Assembly: GCA_021775915.1 (NCBI GenBank)
Contig: JAJFGW010000029.1
Coordinates: forward strand, 62,001 to 126,000
Direction of reading: 5' to 3'
Length of the DNA: 64,000 bases
Source: Alphaproteobacteria bacterium
GTDB taxonomy: Bacteria > Pseudomonadota > Alphaproteobacteria > Micavibrionales > Micavibrionaceae
Shown here: one piece after another, positions 40,648 to 49,873 of the stretch
How the letters are laid out: each line of letters starts with the position of its first letter
Numbering within the stretch: position 1 is the stretch's first letter
Translations under genes and position numbers: made by a program
The notes under the pieces: model-generated
The model's database searches: none
What the model saw: only the letters and a program-made list of their open reading frames with translations
What the model was told of the DNA's origin: nothing

Positions 40648-43098
40648 TCAGGCATCACTAAAATCACTGACCAGCACTTCGCGTTTGCCGGTTGCCGTTG
40701 CCTTGGAGACAACGCCCTGCCTTTCCATTTCCTCGATAATACGAGCAGCGCGGTTATAACCAATTTGTAAATAGCGCTGAATGAAACTGGTCGATGCTTT
40801 ACGCTCACGGGCGACAAGGGCAACGGCTTGGTCGTAGAGTTCATCTACAGAACTACCACCACTTTTTTCCCCTTCACCAAACATCGCCGCCATAATATCA
40901 CTGTCACCAAAATCACCACCTTCAGTCACGTCCTCAATATATTGCGGTGTGCCCTGATCTTTCAAAAAGCTAACGACATTTTCAACATCTTCATCGGACA
41001 CAAACGGGCCATGAACACGTTCAATCCGCCCGCCGGAAGCCATATGAAGCATGTCCCCCATGCCGAGCAATTGTTCAGCACCGCCCTCGCCCAAAATGGT
41101 ACGAGAATCGACCTTGGACGTGACCTGAAATGAAATCCGGGTTGGGAAGTTCGCCTTAATAACTCCGGTAATAACATCAACTGATGGTCTTTGCGTCGCC
41201 ATAATGAGATGAATACCGGCAGCTCTGGCCATTTGCGCCAAACGCTGAATAGCACTTTCCACATCCTTGCCTGCCACCAACATCAAGTCAGCAAACTCAT
41301 CAACGATGACGACAATATAAGGAAGCTCCGTCATATCCATTTGCTGGTCTTCAAAAACAGGTTTGCCGGACTCAGAATCAAAACCGGTCTGGACCTTACG
41401 CATCATGGTCTCGCCCTTCTTTTGGGCCTGCCGCAAGCGCTCGTTATAGCCTTCTATATTACGAACACCCAGCCGAGACATAGAGCGATAACGGTTTTCC
41501 ATTTCCTGCACTGTCCATTTCAGCGCCACAACGGCCTGACCAGGCTCTGTCACCACCGGCGACAAAAGATGCGGAATATCATCATAAACCGACAGTTCCA
41601 ACATTTTCGGATCAATCATAATCAAGCGGCATTTTTCCGGCGGCAGGCTATAAACCAGCGACAGGATCATCGTATTAATGGCTACGGATTTTCCCGATCC
41701 CGTCGTACCGGCAACCAGCAAATGCGGCATTTTAGCGAGGTCAGCAATAATAGGCTGGCCGCCAATGTCCTTACCAAGAACAAGCGGCAAATGCGCTTTT
41801 GTTTTCTGTACTTCGCTTGTTTCCAGCAACTCCCGCAAATAAACGGTCTGGCGATGACTGTTTGGCAGCTCAATCCCAATTACATTACGGCCCGGAATAA
41901 CGGCACAGCGCACCGAAACGGCAGACATAGAACGGGCAATATCATCGGCAAGACCAATCACACGCGATGTTTTTATCCCCGGCGATGGCTCCAACTCATA
42001 AAGCGTCACCACAGGGCCAGGATGAATGCTAACAATCTCGCCGCTCACATTAAAATCGGCCAGAACATTTTTTAACAGCTCGGCATTTTGGCGCAAGCCC
42101 GCTTCATCTAACTGCTCACAGGCATCCTCTGCCGGAACATCCTGCAATAAAGTTACAGACGGCAACTCCCATTCCGCGCCATCTTCCAGCGCAAAGCTGC
42201 TTTTCCCGCCAGCCTGTTTTGCTTTCTGCGGACTTATAACCTGAATTTTCGGCTGAACCTCTGACCGGACAGGTGCTGACTTTTGCGCCGGAATATCTTC
42301 TTTGGCCGTTAAAGGCGGTAATTTCTTTGCTTTTATTTTTAAGTTCGTGGAAATTTTAGGTTCGCGCTTCCGGCGTACAGGTGTTTCATAAGAAGGGTCA
42401 CCATAATGTCTGACCCAGTCATAAAAAGAATTCAGCACATGAACAGTGAAATAAACCGCATCTGTTACGACGCCCCAGACGGTTTTAAAAAAGAAAGCGC
42501 CTTCTACTCTGGAAAGGGCCACCGTATAAGCAAGAGAGGCAACAGCCAATAGACCGGATACGACCGCCACGATAGTATGTTCACCTTCAGAAATATAAGG
42601 ATTGATAAGTCCGGCAACACTATCAAGCATCAAAGCACCGCCGCTACCGCCCAGATAAGGGTGTAAAAGCCAGCTTCCCGCAGACAACCGCGCAAAAGCG
42701 ATAGAGGCCAGCAAAATAGCAACAATTCCCGCAGCAAAACGTTTCCACAACGGAAACAGGCTATGCCGCGCCCCTATGCGCGCGCCCCACAAGGCTAAAA
42801 TAACCCCCGCAATAACGCCGCCAAGGCCAATTGTTTGCAGAAAAAAATCAGAGGCATAAGCGCCGGGAATACTAAGCCAGTTTTGAATTTGTTCGGCACG
42901 GGCCGCACTCGCCGTATTCCATGAAGGGTCGGTATGACTGTAAGAGGCAATGGCCGCCAGCAGTGCCAGTCCACCCAGAAATAAAATCAGCGCCATACTA
43001 TCAATCAGGCGCCTGGCAACAAAAACCTGAACCAAGTCAGGAAGAATTGAAGAAGACTTCTTCTTTTTCTTTTTTACAATTTTTGAATAACGTCCCAT
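40648..43098 (-). CDS. ftsK: DNA translocase FtsK
   Basis: 816 residues from the ATG at 43098 (MGRYSKIVKKKKKKSS). N-terminal domain with four membrane segments (~30-195), a Pro/Lys linker (~240-310), then the RecA-like motor: Walker A GTTGSGKSVAIN, Walker B VIVDEFADLM, ATQRPSVDVITG. The C-terminal gamma winged helix (SFIQRYLQIGYNRAARI) reads KOPS sites. It moves DNA at the septum and activates XerCD. The frame continues 23 codons upstream but without a better start. Confidence 0.96.
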   Translation of the reverse strand: MGRYSKIVKKKKKKSSSILPDLVQVFVARRLIDSMALILFLGGLALLAAIASYSHTDPSWNTASAARAEQIQNWLSIPGAYASDFFLQTIGLGGVIAGVILALWGARIGARHSLFPLWKRFAAGIVAILLASIAFARLSAGSWLLHPYLGGSGGALMLDSVAGLINPYISEGEHTIVAVVSGLLAVASLAYTVALSRVEGAFFFKTVWGVVTDAVYFTVHVLNSFYDWVRHYGDPSYETPVRRKREPKISTNLKIKAKKLPPLTAKEDIPAQKSAPVRSEVQPKIQVISPQKAKQAGGKSSFALEDGAEWELPSVTLLQDVPAEDACEQLDEAGLRQNAELLKNVLADFNVSGEIVSIHPGPVVTLYELEPSPGIKTSRVIGLADDIARSMSAVSVRCAVIPGRNVIGIELPNSHRQTVYLRELLETSEVQKTKAHLPLVLGKDIGGQPIIADLAKMPHLLVAGTTGSGKSVAINTMILSLVYSLPPEKCRLIMIDPKMLELSVYDDIPHLLSPVVTEPGQAVVALKWTVQEMENRYRSMSRLGVRNIEGYNERLRQAQKKGETMMRKVQTGFDSESGKPVFEDQQMDMTELPYIVVIVDEFADLMLVAGKDVESAIQRLAQMARAAGIHLIMATQRPSVDVITGVIKANFPTRISFQVTSKVDSRTILGEGGAEQLLGMGDMLHMASGGRIERVHGPFVSDEDVENVVSFLKDQGTPQYIEDVTEGGDFGDSDIMAAMFGEGEKSGGSSVDELYDQAVALVARERKASTSFIQRYLQIGYNRAARIIEEMERQGVVSKATATGKREVLVSDFSDA

Positions 43099-43266
43099 GG
43101 TATGCCGTAAAAAATAGGTGGAAAAATGTGGAGGACCCACGGAGTAAGTGTACCTTTCTATAATCATAAAGACAAGAAAAGCTACAAAACAATGAAGACT
43201 ATTTATTAATTATTTGTTAGATTTTCTACTGTTTTGTATGCTGTTGGTAGAAATAAGGAGTTATTT

Positions 43267-43620
43267 ATGAGCGCAGTCGCACAATCGGCCGGTAAAGAGC
43301 AGGGAATCGAATATTCGATTTATACCTTTAATATGCCCGTTTCAGGCCAGAAAAATGCCAATGAGTGGGAAAAACAAGATACAAAAACTGAACGATCCGA
43401 TGCCATTAGCACCGCCGAAAAGCTGCTGTCATCCGGTAAATACAGCAAAGTCGAAATAAAACAAAAATACTTCGACAAAAAGAAGAACCGCAACATTGAT
43501 ATGACGCTAAAAACTTATGAGGCAAAGCCAAAAATGGAGATCAATGCTTTTATGATCCTTGTTTTTGCCATAGTTTGCGGCGGGCTGGCTTTTGCCGTGA
43601 CTTACTTTTTAAGCCAGTAA
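43267..43620 (+). CDS. Tail-anchored hypothetical membrane protein
   Basis: 117 residues; AAGGAG lies 8 nt before the ATG at 43267. The N-terminal ~90 residues are charged and soluble (KQDTKTERSDAISTAEKLL; KQKYFDKKKNR). One membrane helix sits at the C-terminus (~93-115, INAFMILVFAIVCGGLAFAV). The layout is that of a tail-anchored protein facing the cytoplasm. No family recognised. Divergent from ftsK; the 170-bp gap holds promoters for both. Confidence 0.75.
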   Translation: MSAVAQSAGKEQGIEYSIYTFNMPVSGQKNANEWEKQDTKTERSDAISTAEKLLSSGKYSKVEIKQKYFDKKKNRNIDMTLKTYEAKPKMEINAFMILVFAIVCGGLAFAVTYFLSQ

Positions 43621-43623
43621 ATA

Positions 43624-43827
43624 TCACGCCAACGACGAATCGTCGCCGCCTTCTTCGTCTTCAATACTTCCATTTGGATCTTGTTCTACCAATGTAGCGA
43701 CCTGGTCGAACACATTGGCATTTTCTTCCATCTGAGGCTGCAACGTATTATTTTGCTCGCCAACCGTTCTAAAAAATTTAGCGGCATCGCGCAAAAGACG
43801 CCCGGCAAGTTCTGCGTGTGTAGGCAT
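43624..43827 (-). CDS. Small acidic hypothetical protein
   Basis: 67 residues; GGGAG precedes the ATG. The helical N-terminal half (ELAGRLLRDAAKFFRTVGEQN) is amphipathic; the tail is very acidic (DEEGGDDSSLA). No known domain. It converges on the tail-anchored gene 3 nt away and lies downstream of pheA on the same strand (51 nt). Confidence 0.65.
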   Translation of the reverse strand: MPTHAELAGRLLRDAAKFFRTVGEQNNTLQPQMEENANVFDQVATLVEQDPNGSIEDEEGGDDSSLA

Positions 43828-43878
43828 AAAAAGACTCCCAAAATATTAAACCGTTAATAGACCCGTTACATTAGTGAG

Positions 43879-44730
43879 TTATACTGCACTCTCACGAAAT
43901 GAATGGGCCGAATATGTACCGAGAATTTTAACTTCGCTGGCGTAAAAATCAAGTTCTTCTCGCGCTAATTGAAAAGCACGACTATCCGGGTGTCCTTCAA
44001 CCTCTGCATAAAATTGCGCCACATTAAAGCCTTCGCCAACATAGCTTTCCAGCTTGGCCAAAGAAAGGCCATTGGTAGCAAAGCCGCCAAGAGACTTATA
44101 CAGCGCCGCCGGAATATTACGCACGCCGTAGACAAGACTTGTCAGAAATTTTTCATTTTCATTATAAGCCGGGACCTGAGGGTCACCGGACAAAATAAGA
44201 AACCGCGTCGTGTTATGATCCTCATCCTGAACATCATCAATTATAACATCCAGACCATAAATTTCAGCGGCCAGACTTGAGGCAATGGCGGCATGGGACT
44301 TGTCTCCTTGCTCGGCCACTCTGGCAGCGGCAGCGGCCGTATCCGCGCGGACATGCGGCTGTAACCCCAATTTTTTAATTATTTTTCGGCACTGCGGAAT
44401 AGCGTGGACGTGACTATGCGCATGTTTTAAATCTTCCGGTTTTGCGCCTTTAACGCCAAGCAAGGCATGGCGGATAGCCTGAAAATGCTCCGCTATAATA
44501 TAAAGCCCCCCTGCCGGCAGCAGGTGATGGACATCAGCAACCCGGCCTGCCAGCGTATTATCGACGGGGATCATGGCAAGATGCGCATCACCATTCCGCA
44601 CGGCCTTGAAAGCATCCTCAAAGGAGGCGCAGGGCAGTGTTTGCATATCCGGGCAGGCAGCACGGCAGGCAAGGTCAGAATAGGCGCCTTCGTGGCCCTG
44701 AAAAGCGATTTTACTCTTTGTATTGCTCAT
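43879..44730 (-). CDS. pheA: Prephenate dehydratase
   Basis: 283 residues. Catalytic TRF motif in HNTTRFLIL, N-terminal FQGHEGAYSDLA, and a C-terminal ACT domain (~195-280) where the usual ESRP reads ESYV, ending AQFYAEVEGHP. It makes phenylpyruvate for phenylalanine; the ACT domain gives feedback control. Monofunctional (no chorismate mutase), as usual in alphaproteobacteria. Divergent from cycM, an arrangement common in this class. Confidence 0.94.
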   Translation of the reverse strand: MSNTKSKIAFQGHEGAYSDLACRAACPDMQTLPCASFEDAFKAVRNGDAHLAMIPVDNTLAGRVADVHHLLPAGGLYIIAEHFQAIRHALLGVKGAKPEDLKHAHSHVHAIPQCRKIIKKLGLQPHVRADTAAAAARVAEQGDKSHAAIASSLAAEIYGLDVIIDDVQDEDHNTTRFLILSGDPQVPAYNENEKFLTSLVYGVRNIPAALYKSLGGFATNGLSLAKLESYVGEGFNVAQFYAEVEGHPDSRAFQLAREELDFYASEVKILGTYSAHSFRESAV

Positions 44731-44849
44731 AATTTCCGCACTTTAAAAAAAACAGGGCTCAGACCCTAAACTCTGTCGACAAGATGAAAAAGTTAGGTAT
44801 ATTAGGGTAAGAAAATTTACCAGATAACCTCGAAACCCGGAAGTATTTT

Positions 44850-45431
44850 ATGAGTGGCATGGAATTAAATAAATTAATGGCAGCAGTTCTCGTGGCGGGG
44901 ATTGTTGCAAGTTTTTCCGGTTTTATTGCAAAAGAATTTATACACCCGCACGAACTTCATGAAAATGCTGTAAAAATTGAGGGTGTCAGCAATGCTGGCC
45001 ACGGCGGCGTCCAAAAGCCAAAGATGCCCGACCCTGTTCTGGCCCTAATTGCCGGAGCCGACATTGCCAGAGGCCAGAAGATTTCACGCGCCTGTGCCGC
45101 TTGCCATTCCTTTAACAAAGGCGGCGCGAACAGCACCGGCCCCAATCTCTGGAATGTAATGAGCCGCAGCAAAGCCAGTGAAAGCGGCTACAGCTATTCC
45201 GGCGCCATGAAAGAGCAAGGCGGGCAATGGGACTACGCCGCGCTTAACAAGTTCCTGTGGAAACCCAAAGCCTACATGCCCGGCACGAAAATGAATTATA
45301 TTGGTCTGAAAAAGCCGGAAGATCGCGCCGCTCTTATCGCATGGCTGCGGACATTAGCAGATAGCAAACCGTCCCTGCCGTCTAAGGCTGATATAGCAGC
45401 GGAAGCCGCCGAACTTGCTACTGATCACTAA
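44850..45431 (+). CDS. cycM: Membrane-anchored cytochrome c (CycM/c552 type)
   Basis: 193 residues; GGAAG precedes the ATG. N-terminal anchor (~7-27, LMAAVLVAGIVASFSGFI), a linker, then one haem c site CAACH with axial Met in PGTKMNYIGL. It carries electrons from the bc1 complex to cytochrome oxidase. The C-terminus is Ala/Lys/Glu-rich, and its last codons and TAA fall in a CTAATCA-type heptamer repeat. Confidence 0.93.
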   Translation: MSGMELNKLMAAVLVAGIVASFSGFIAKEFIHPHELHENAVKIEGVSNAGHGGVQKPKMPDPVLALIAGADIARGQKISRACAACHSFNKGGANSTGPNLWNVMSRSKASESGYSYSGAMKEQGGQWDYAALNKFLWKPKAYMPGTKMNYIGLKKPEDRAALIAWLRTLADSKPSLPSKADIAAEAAELATDH

Positions 45432-45448
45432 AAACTAATCACTTCTTG
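45421..45448. repeat. Heptanucleotide repeat at the cycM 3' end
   Basis: Four 7-bp units ctgatca, ctaaaaa, ctaatca, cttcttg, in the same unit as the block at 30502-30536. It spans the cycM stop and reaches the end of convergent holC. Confidence 0.45.
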
Positions 45449-45885
45449 TCCCAGCCACCCTTTTCATTTTGTTGCCAGTAAGTGGCTTCAAAACCGGATT
45501 CTTTGTAAGTTTTCCATTTTTTACGGGTGGCGATGACAGCGTCTTCATTGCGGCCATCAAACATTTCACAGCATAGATTATAATCCGAAACCTGCTCGGA
45601 AGACGTACCACCGGTCAAAATAAGCACATCCGCCTTGTTCGGATTTTCATCAATATCCGTGAGCCAAATCGGCTGATCTTCGCTATGACCGTCCTTTTTA
45701 CTGCCATGGGGCAAAAAGCTCTCAGACCGAAAAACCCATAATTGTTCGTTTAATTTTTCAACGTCTTTATCATTGGCCGCCCGCACGACAATACGGTGAT
45801 CACCGGCCAAAGCTTTGGTCAGGATAAGCGGCAAAGCCTGTGCGGTGTCTTGCGTTTGCAGATGATAAAAACGAATTTCAGTCAT
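45439..45885 (-). CDS. holC: DNA polymerase III subunit chi
   Basis: 148 residues from the ATG at 45885, where the family N-terminus (MTEIRFYHLQT) begins; longer frames lack a start with a ribosome site. Features: RIVVRAANDKDVEKLNEQLW, DQPIWLTD, the close RKKWKTYKESGFEATYW. chi links the clamp loader to SSB. pepA-holC synteny is standard; here epmB lies between, and a promoter and terminator-bearing leader separate holC from epmB. Confidence 0.92.
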   Translation of the reverse strand: MTEIRFYHLQTQDTAQALPLILTKALAGDHRIVVRAANDKDVEKLNEQLWVFRSESFLPHGSKKDGHSEDQPIWLTDIDENPNKADVLILTGGTSSEQVSDYNLCCEMFDGRNEDAVIATRKKWKTYKESGFEATYWQQNEKGGWDKK

Positions 45886-45944
45886 GGCTTCTATTTTGAT
45901 GATACGGCTTCTAATTACAAGGCAAGAGAAGAAAAAAGGCACAG

Positions 45945-45978
45945 AAAAAGCGGCGAAGAGTTCCTCCGTCGCCGCTTT
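45945..45978 (-). terminator. Strong hairpin terminator upstream of holC
   Basis: On the minus strand the stem AAAGCGGCGA/TCGCCGCTTT (10 perfect pairs, 45947-45956 with 45969-45978) with a 12-nt loop is followed by a T run. It lies between a promoter and the holC start. Confidence 0.75.
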
Positions 45979-46087
45979 CTACTCTGCAAGGAGTAACCGT
46001 AACGCAGGCGATAAAGCCTACTTGGTCGACGGAGAAATCAGTGAACTGATGCCCCATCCCTAACTTTAAAATCTGTGAACCACCCAA
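45979..46087 (-). ncRNA. Leader RNA or small RNA with antiterminator-like pairing
   Basis: Transcribed from the promoter at 46088-46117 toward holC. CTCCGTCG (46034-46027) can pair with CGACGGAG (45971-45964), which shares bases with the terminator stem and loop, so the two folds exclude each other. Other hairpins: ATCAG/CTGAT near 46040-46050 and AGGC/GCCT at 46006-46019. Either a ~135-nt small RNA ending at the terminator or an attenuator for holC. No known riboswitch class recognised. Confidence 0.5.
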
Positions 46088-46117
46088 GATGTAGCACACA
46101 AAATTTTATACTGTCAA
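46088..46117 (-). promoter_or_regulatory. Promoter of the holC leader / small RNA
   Basis: On the minus strand TTGACA (46117-46112), an 18-bp spacer and TACATC (46093-46088). It begins 20 nt after the epmB stop, so it opens a separate transcript. Confidence 0.5.
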
Positions 46118-46136
46118 GAAAGATAGGGGATAAGGG

Positions 46137-47141
46137 CTAAACGCAAGGATAGTCGTGGCTTACACCTTCATGATCGGTCAAAACAAAGCCATTCTCGCTC
46201 TTTTCTATATAAGCATTTTCCAGCGGAATTTTGCCGTATCCGCCAGGAATATCGAGAACATAGTTCGGCAGGGCCAGCCCGGAAACGCGGGAGCGCAATG
46301 CCCGCATGAGTTTTTGGCCTTCTTCTATAGCAAGGCGAAAATGCCCGGTACCGGGCACTAAATCAGGGTGATGGAGGTAGTAAGGCTTTACCCGCAGTTC
46401 AAGAAGCCTGCTAAACAGGTTTTCCAGCGCCATAGTATTATTATTAACGCCCTTCAGCAGCACAGATTGCGAAAGTAAAACAACACCGCTTTTATGGAGC
46501 GCGAAGAGTGCTTTTTCAACTTCAGGCGTTATTTCCTGAACATGATTAACGTGAAGCACCATATAAAGCGGTTTCTTTCGATTCAATAATTCCAGAAAAG
46601 TTGTATTAAGGCGTTCAGGCGCAGCAACAGGGACGCGGCTATGAATCCTCATTATTTTCACATGGTCCATTTGCTCCAGCCTGCCGAGCAAATAATCAAG
46701 ACGTTTTGACGATAGAACCAACGGATCACCGCCAGTCAAAATAACTTCGCTGATTTCCGGATGCTGCGCGATATAGGAAAGGGCAGCATCCATTTCTTTC
46801 CAGTTCAGCGTTGCCGCAGGCGCTCCCAACATATTCTTACGAAAACAAAACCGGCAATTCACAGCACAAACAGAAGATGCCTTAAGGAGCACGCGCCCCC
46901 GATGACGGTGGACAATACCTTTAACGGGGGAATGGACGTGATCGCCAATCGGATCATCACGTTCCTCCGGGCTAATATCAAGCTCCCGTATATCAGGCAG
47001 ATATTGAAGCGCAACAGGATCAGCAGGACTTTGAATGGTCTCTAAAACAGCGGGCGTGATCCGTACGTCAAAGCGGCGCGCGACTTCATCCAGCGCATTA
47101 TCATCCTGCTTAAACGGAACGGCAAGGCGATTTCTATTCAT
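46137..47141 (-). CDS. epmB: EF-P beta-lysylation protein EpmB (lysine 2,3-aminomutase-like radical SAM)
   Basis: 334 residues, the EpmB length (KamA is ~415). Radical-SAM cluster CAVNCRFCF (CxxxCxxC), LTGGDPLVLSS, and the PLP lysine in GGYGKIPLEN. EpmB turns (S)-alpha-lysine into (R)-beta-lysine, which EpmA adds to EF-P. epmA and efp are not in the window. Its ATG overlaps the pepA stop by 8 nt. Confidence 0.88.
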   Translation of the reverse strand: MNRNRLAVPFKQDDNALDEVARRFDVRITPAVLETIQSPADPVALQYLPDIRELDISPEERDDPIGDHVHSPVKGIVHRHRGRVLLKASSVCAVNCRFCFRKNMLGAPAATLNWKEMDAALSYIAQHPEISEVILTGGDPLVLSSKRLDYLLGRLEQMDHVKIMRIHSRVPVAAPERLNTTFLELLNRKKPLYMVLHVNHVQEITPEVEKALFALHKSGVVLLSQSVLLKGVNNNTMALENLFSRLLELRVKPYYLHHPDLVPGTGHFRLAIEEGQKLMRALRSRVSGLALPNYVLDIPGGYGKIPLENAYIEKSENGFVLTDHEGVSHDYPCV

Positions 47142-48654
47142 AGTGATTAGCTATAAGGCGATCAAGGACACGTACGCCAAACCCCGTACCCGGCTTTGGG
47201 CAAGTGGGTGTATCGGCCTTAATCCAGGCCGTACCGGCAATATCCATATGCGCCCAGGGAATATCATTCTCGACAAAATGCTCTAAAAAACCGGCCGCCG
47301 TGCAGGCGCCACCAAAACGCCCCATACCGCCGAGGGTTTTAAGGTCGCCAATTTTACTTTCCATGTCTTTCTTGAAAGCCTTATCCAGCGGCATCCGCCA
47401 CAGTTTTTCACCGCTATCTTTACTAGCGTCCTCCAATTGAGACCAAAGATTATTATCATTAACGAACGTACCGCAATAATCATAGCCCAGCGCCACCATC
47501 ATCGCCCCGGTCAAGGTCGCGAGGTCAATTACAAAACGCGGTTTGTACGTACGCTGTACGTATGTCATACAATCAGCAAGGACCAGTCGCCCTTCAGCAT
47601 CCGTATTCATGATTTCAATCGTCTTGCCAGACAGAGAATCAATAACATCACTCGGACGGTAGGCCATATGCGAAGGCATATTTTCCGCCAGCCCGACAAT
47701 ACCAATAACATCCGCTTTTGATTTGCGCAGAGCGATTGTTTTCATCAACCCCACCACGGCAGCCGCGCCACCCATATCAAGCTTCATATCCTCCATACCG
47801 CCGCTCGGTTTTAAATTAACCCCGCCGGTATCAAAGGTCACACCCTTGCCAACAAAGGCCAGCGGGCCTTCCTTGCTCTTTTTACCGCTACCATTCCAGC
47901 GCATGATAACGACATGAGGGCCGCGCGCCGAACCCATCCCCACCGCCAGATGGGCGTGAAAGCCAAGCTTGTGCATTTTCTTTTCATCAAACATCTCGAT
48001 CTCAACACCCAGCGGCGCCAACTCGGCCTTAATAATTTTAGCAAAGCTTTCCGGGTACAACTCATTGGGCGGCTCATTAACCAGGTCACGCGCGAAAAAC
48101 ATGCCTTCGGAGGCACAATCCAAATCACCATAAAGGCGCTCTGCATCAGTTGCAGCGTCACTGATAACCTCAAATTCTTCCAATTCAAGCGTCTCTTTTT
48201 CTTCTTCTGTATTACCCTTATATTTATCAAACTTATAGGAACGTAACTTAACGCCCATAGCGATATGAGCCGCCATCGCCTCTGTTGTTATATTTTCACG
48301 CGCCTGATCGTCCTGAATGAAAAAATGCGCCCGCAGGGCACCGGCAGCGGATAAAACAAGGTAAAGCTTACCCCCGCTTGTTTCGCAATCTTCTTTGTTC
48401 AGCTTTGCCGCATCGCCGCAGCCAATAAGAATAAACCGGGTATAATCACTGCCCTTAGGGGCGGAAACAGTCAAAATTTGCCCTTTTTTGCCTGTGAATT
48501 TTTTCTGCTTTTTTAAATAATGCTGGATAAAGCCATCATTATTCCCATCAAGCTTTTCAGCAGGAGAAGACAAACGATTGTCCTTATATATACAAACAAT
48601 AGCTGTGTCGGCTCTGGTTTCGGGTTTCTTTTGAAAAGTTGTAGCGATGCTCAT
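47134..48654 (-). CDS. pepA: Leucyl aminopeptidase (M17)
   Basis: 506 residues. Metal-binding signature NTDAEGRLVLAD, VGKGVTFDTGG, and the bicarbonate-site region of the M17 C-terminal domain. A cytosolic hexameric, Mn/Zn-dependent exopeptidase; some members also bind DNA. Divergent from lptF with 55-91 bp between starts, the usual alphaproteobacterial order (pepA beside lptFG). The 3' end overlaps epmB and carries two CTAATCA-like heptamers. Confidence 0.96.
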   Translation of the reverse strand: MSIATTFQKKPETRADTAIVCIYKDNRLSSPAEKLDGNNDGFIQHYLKKQKKFTGKKGQILTVSAPKGSDYTRFILIGCGDAAKLNKEDCETSGGKLYLVLSAAGALRAHFFIQDDQARENITTEAMAAHIAMGVKLRSYKFDKYKGNTEEEKETLELEEFEVISDAATDAERLYGDLDCASEGMFFARDLVNEPPNELYPESFAKIIKAELAPLGVEIEMFDEKKMHKLGFHAHLAVGMGSARGPHVVIMRWNGSGKKSKEGPLAFVGKGVTFDTGGVNLKPSGGMEDMKLDMGGAAAVVGLMKTIALRKSKADVIGIVGLAENMPSHMAYRPSDVIDSLSGKTIEIMNTDAEGRLVLADCMTYVQRTYKPRFVIDLATLTGAMMVALGYDYCGTFVNDNNLWSQLEDASKDSGEKLWRMPLDKAFKKDMESKIGDLKTLGGMGRFGGACTAAGFLEHFVENDIPWAHMDIAGTAWIKADTPTCPKPGTGFGVRVLDRLIANHYE

Positions 48655-48709
48655 AAAAGGTGACCTTATGTTTGTTTTTCTTTATTGAAGTAACAATATA
48701 TGCTTTGTT

Positions 48710-49873
48710 TTGCAACTGGCCACCCCAAATAGAAATGACGACATAGTGATTTTCGACCGTTATTTATTTAAAGACCTGCTGACCGCGACAATTTTCATTG
48801 CCGTTACTCTGGCGTCTGTCATTTTTCTAACGCAATCACTACGCTTTCTGGAGCTGGTTATCAATTCCGGAGCCTCCAGCAGCGCTTTCTGGATTTTAAC
48901 AGTTCTGGCCCTGCCGCGCTTTTTTGAAATTATCCTCCCCATAGCCCTGATGGCAGCAACGGTTTTCATTTACAACAAGCTGACAATGGATAGCGAGTTG
49001 ATTGTTATGCGCTCTACCGGCGCATCACCCATGGCGCTGGCAAGACCGGCATTGATGATGGCAATCATCACAACCGTTATATTATGGATGATGACAATGT
49101 GGCTGGGGCCGACATCACTTTCAAATATGCAGCAAATGCGGCAGGTCATTAAAGCGCAGTACTCGACATTACTTTTCCGCGAAGGTGTCTTTAATTCCGT
49201 GTCCCCCGGCCTGACTGTTTTTATCCGTGACAAAAGCAGCAATGGCGAACTGCACGGCATTATGATTCACGATAACCGCGTAAAAAAAGCGCCACCTGTA
49301 ACAGTTTTGGCCAAACGCGGCGTCATTGTCGCCACTGACGAAGGACAACAGGTTTTGGTTTATGACGGATCGCGGCAGAGCATGAACGTAGATACCGGCG
49401 CGCTGGACAAGCTTGATTTCGACCGTTACTCGATTGACCTGCCGGAGGAAAGCGGCACGGTCAGGCAACGCTGGCGTGAACCGGACGAGCGAACATTTTT
49501 GGAACTTTTAAATCCTGACCCTGAAAATGCACGCGATGCCGAAAATAAATGGGAGTTTACGGTAGAGGCACACCGCCGCATAGTCAGCCCTCTGCTTGCG
49601 CCGGGCTTTGTTGTCATTGCTTTGAGTTTTCTGCTTCTGGGCCCGGTGGACAGGCGCGGGCAGGGTTGGCGTATTACCATGGCGGTCGTCGCAACAATTA
49701 TTATTCAGGGTCTCTATCTCGCCGCCTTTAATTTATCGCGGCACACAGGCTGGGGGCTCTTATTTATGTATGTCCTGACAATTCTACCTCTGGCTTCAGG
49801 ACTGTTCTTACTCAGCAGAGCTGGGGAAAATTTCAGACGGAAACTCTTGTTCAAGGAGCGCCTCCCAACATGA
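48710..49873 (+). CDS. lptF: LPS export permease LptF
   Basis: 387 residues if the TTG at 48710 is used; a GTG at 48746 gives 375 and fits the family start (VIFDRYLFKDLL) better. Neither has a good ribosome site. Six membrane segments in the LptF/G arrangement: three N-terminal, a periplasmic jellyroll (~130-270), three C-terminal. Forms the inner-membrane channel with LptG and LptB. Overlaps lptG by 4 nt (ATGA). Confidence 0.93.
   Translation: MQLATPNRNDDIVIFDRYLFKDLLTATIFIAVTLASVIFLTQSLRFLELVINSGASSSAFWILTVLALPRFFEIILPIALMAATVFIYNKLTMDSELIVMRSTGASPMALARPALMMAIITTVILWMMTMWLGPTSLSNMQQMRQVIKAQYSTLLFREGVFNSVSPGLTVFIRDKSSNGELHGIMIHDNRVKKAPPVTVLAKRGVIVATDEGQQVLVYDGSRQSMNVDTGALDKLDFDRYSIDLPEESGTVRQRWREPDERTFLELLNPDPENARDAENKWEFTVEAHRRIVSPLLAPGFVVIALSFLLLGPVDRRGQGWRITMAVVATIIIQGLYLAAFNLSRHTGWGLLFMYVLTILPLASGLFLLSRAGENFRRKLLFKERLPT

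Noticed and set aside
41191-42075. 294-codon plus-strand open frame opposite ftsK
   Set aside because: Lies wholly antisense to the conserved FtsK motor; product is His/Arg/Asn-rich with no domain. It is a codon-bias shadow.
45911-46099. 62-codon minus frame over the holC leader
   Set aside because: Covers hairpin and terminator sequence, no ribosome site; better explained as leader RNA.
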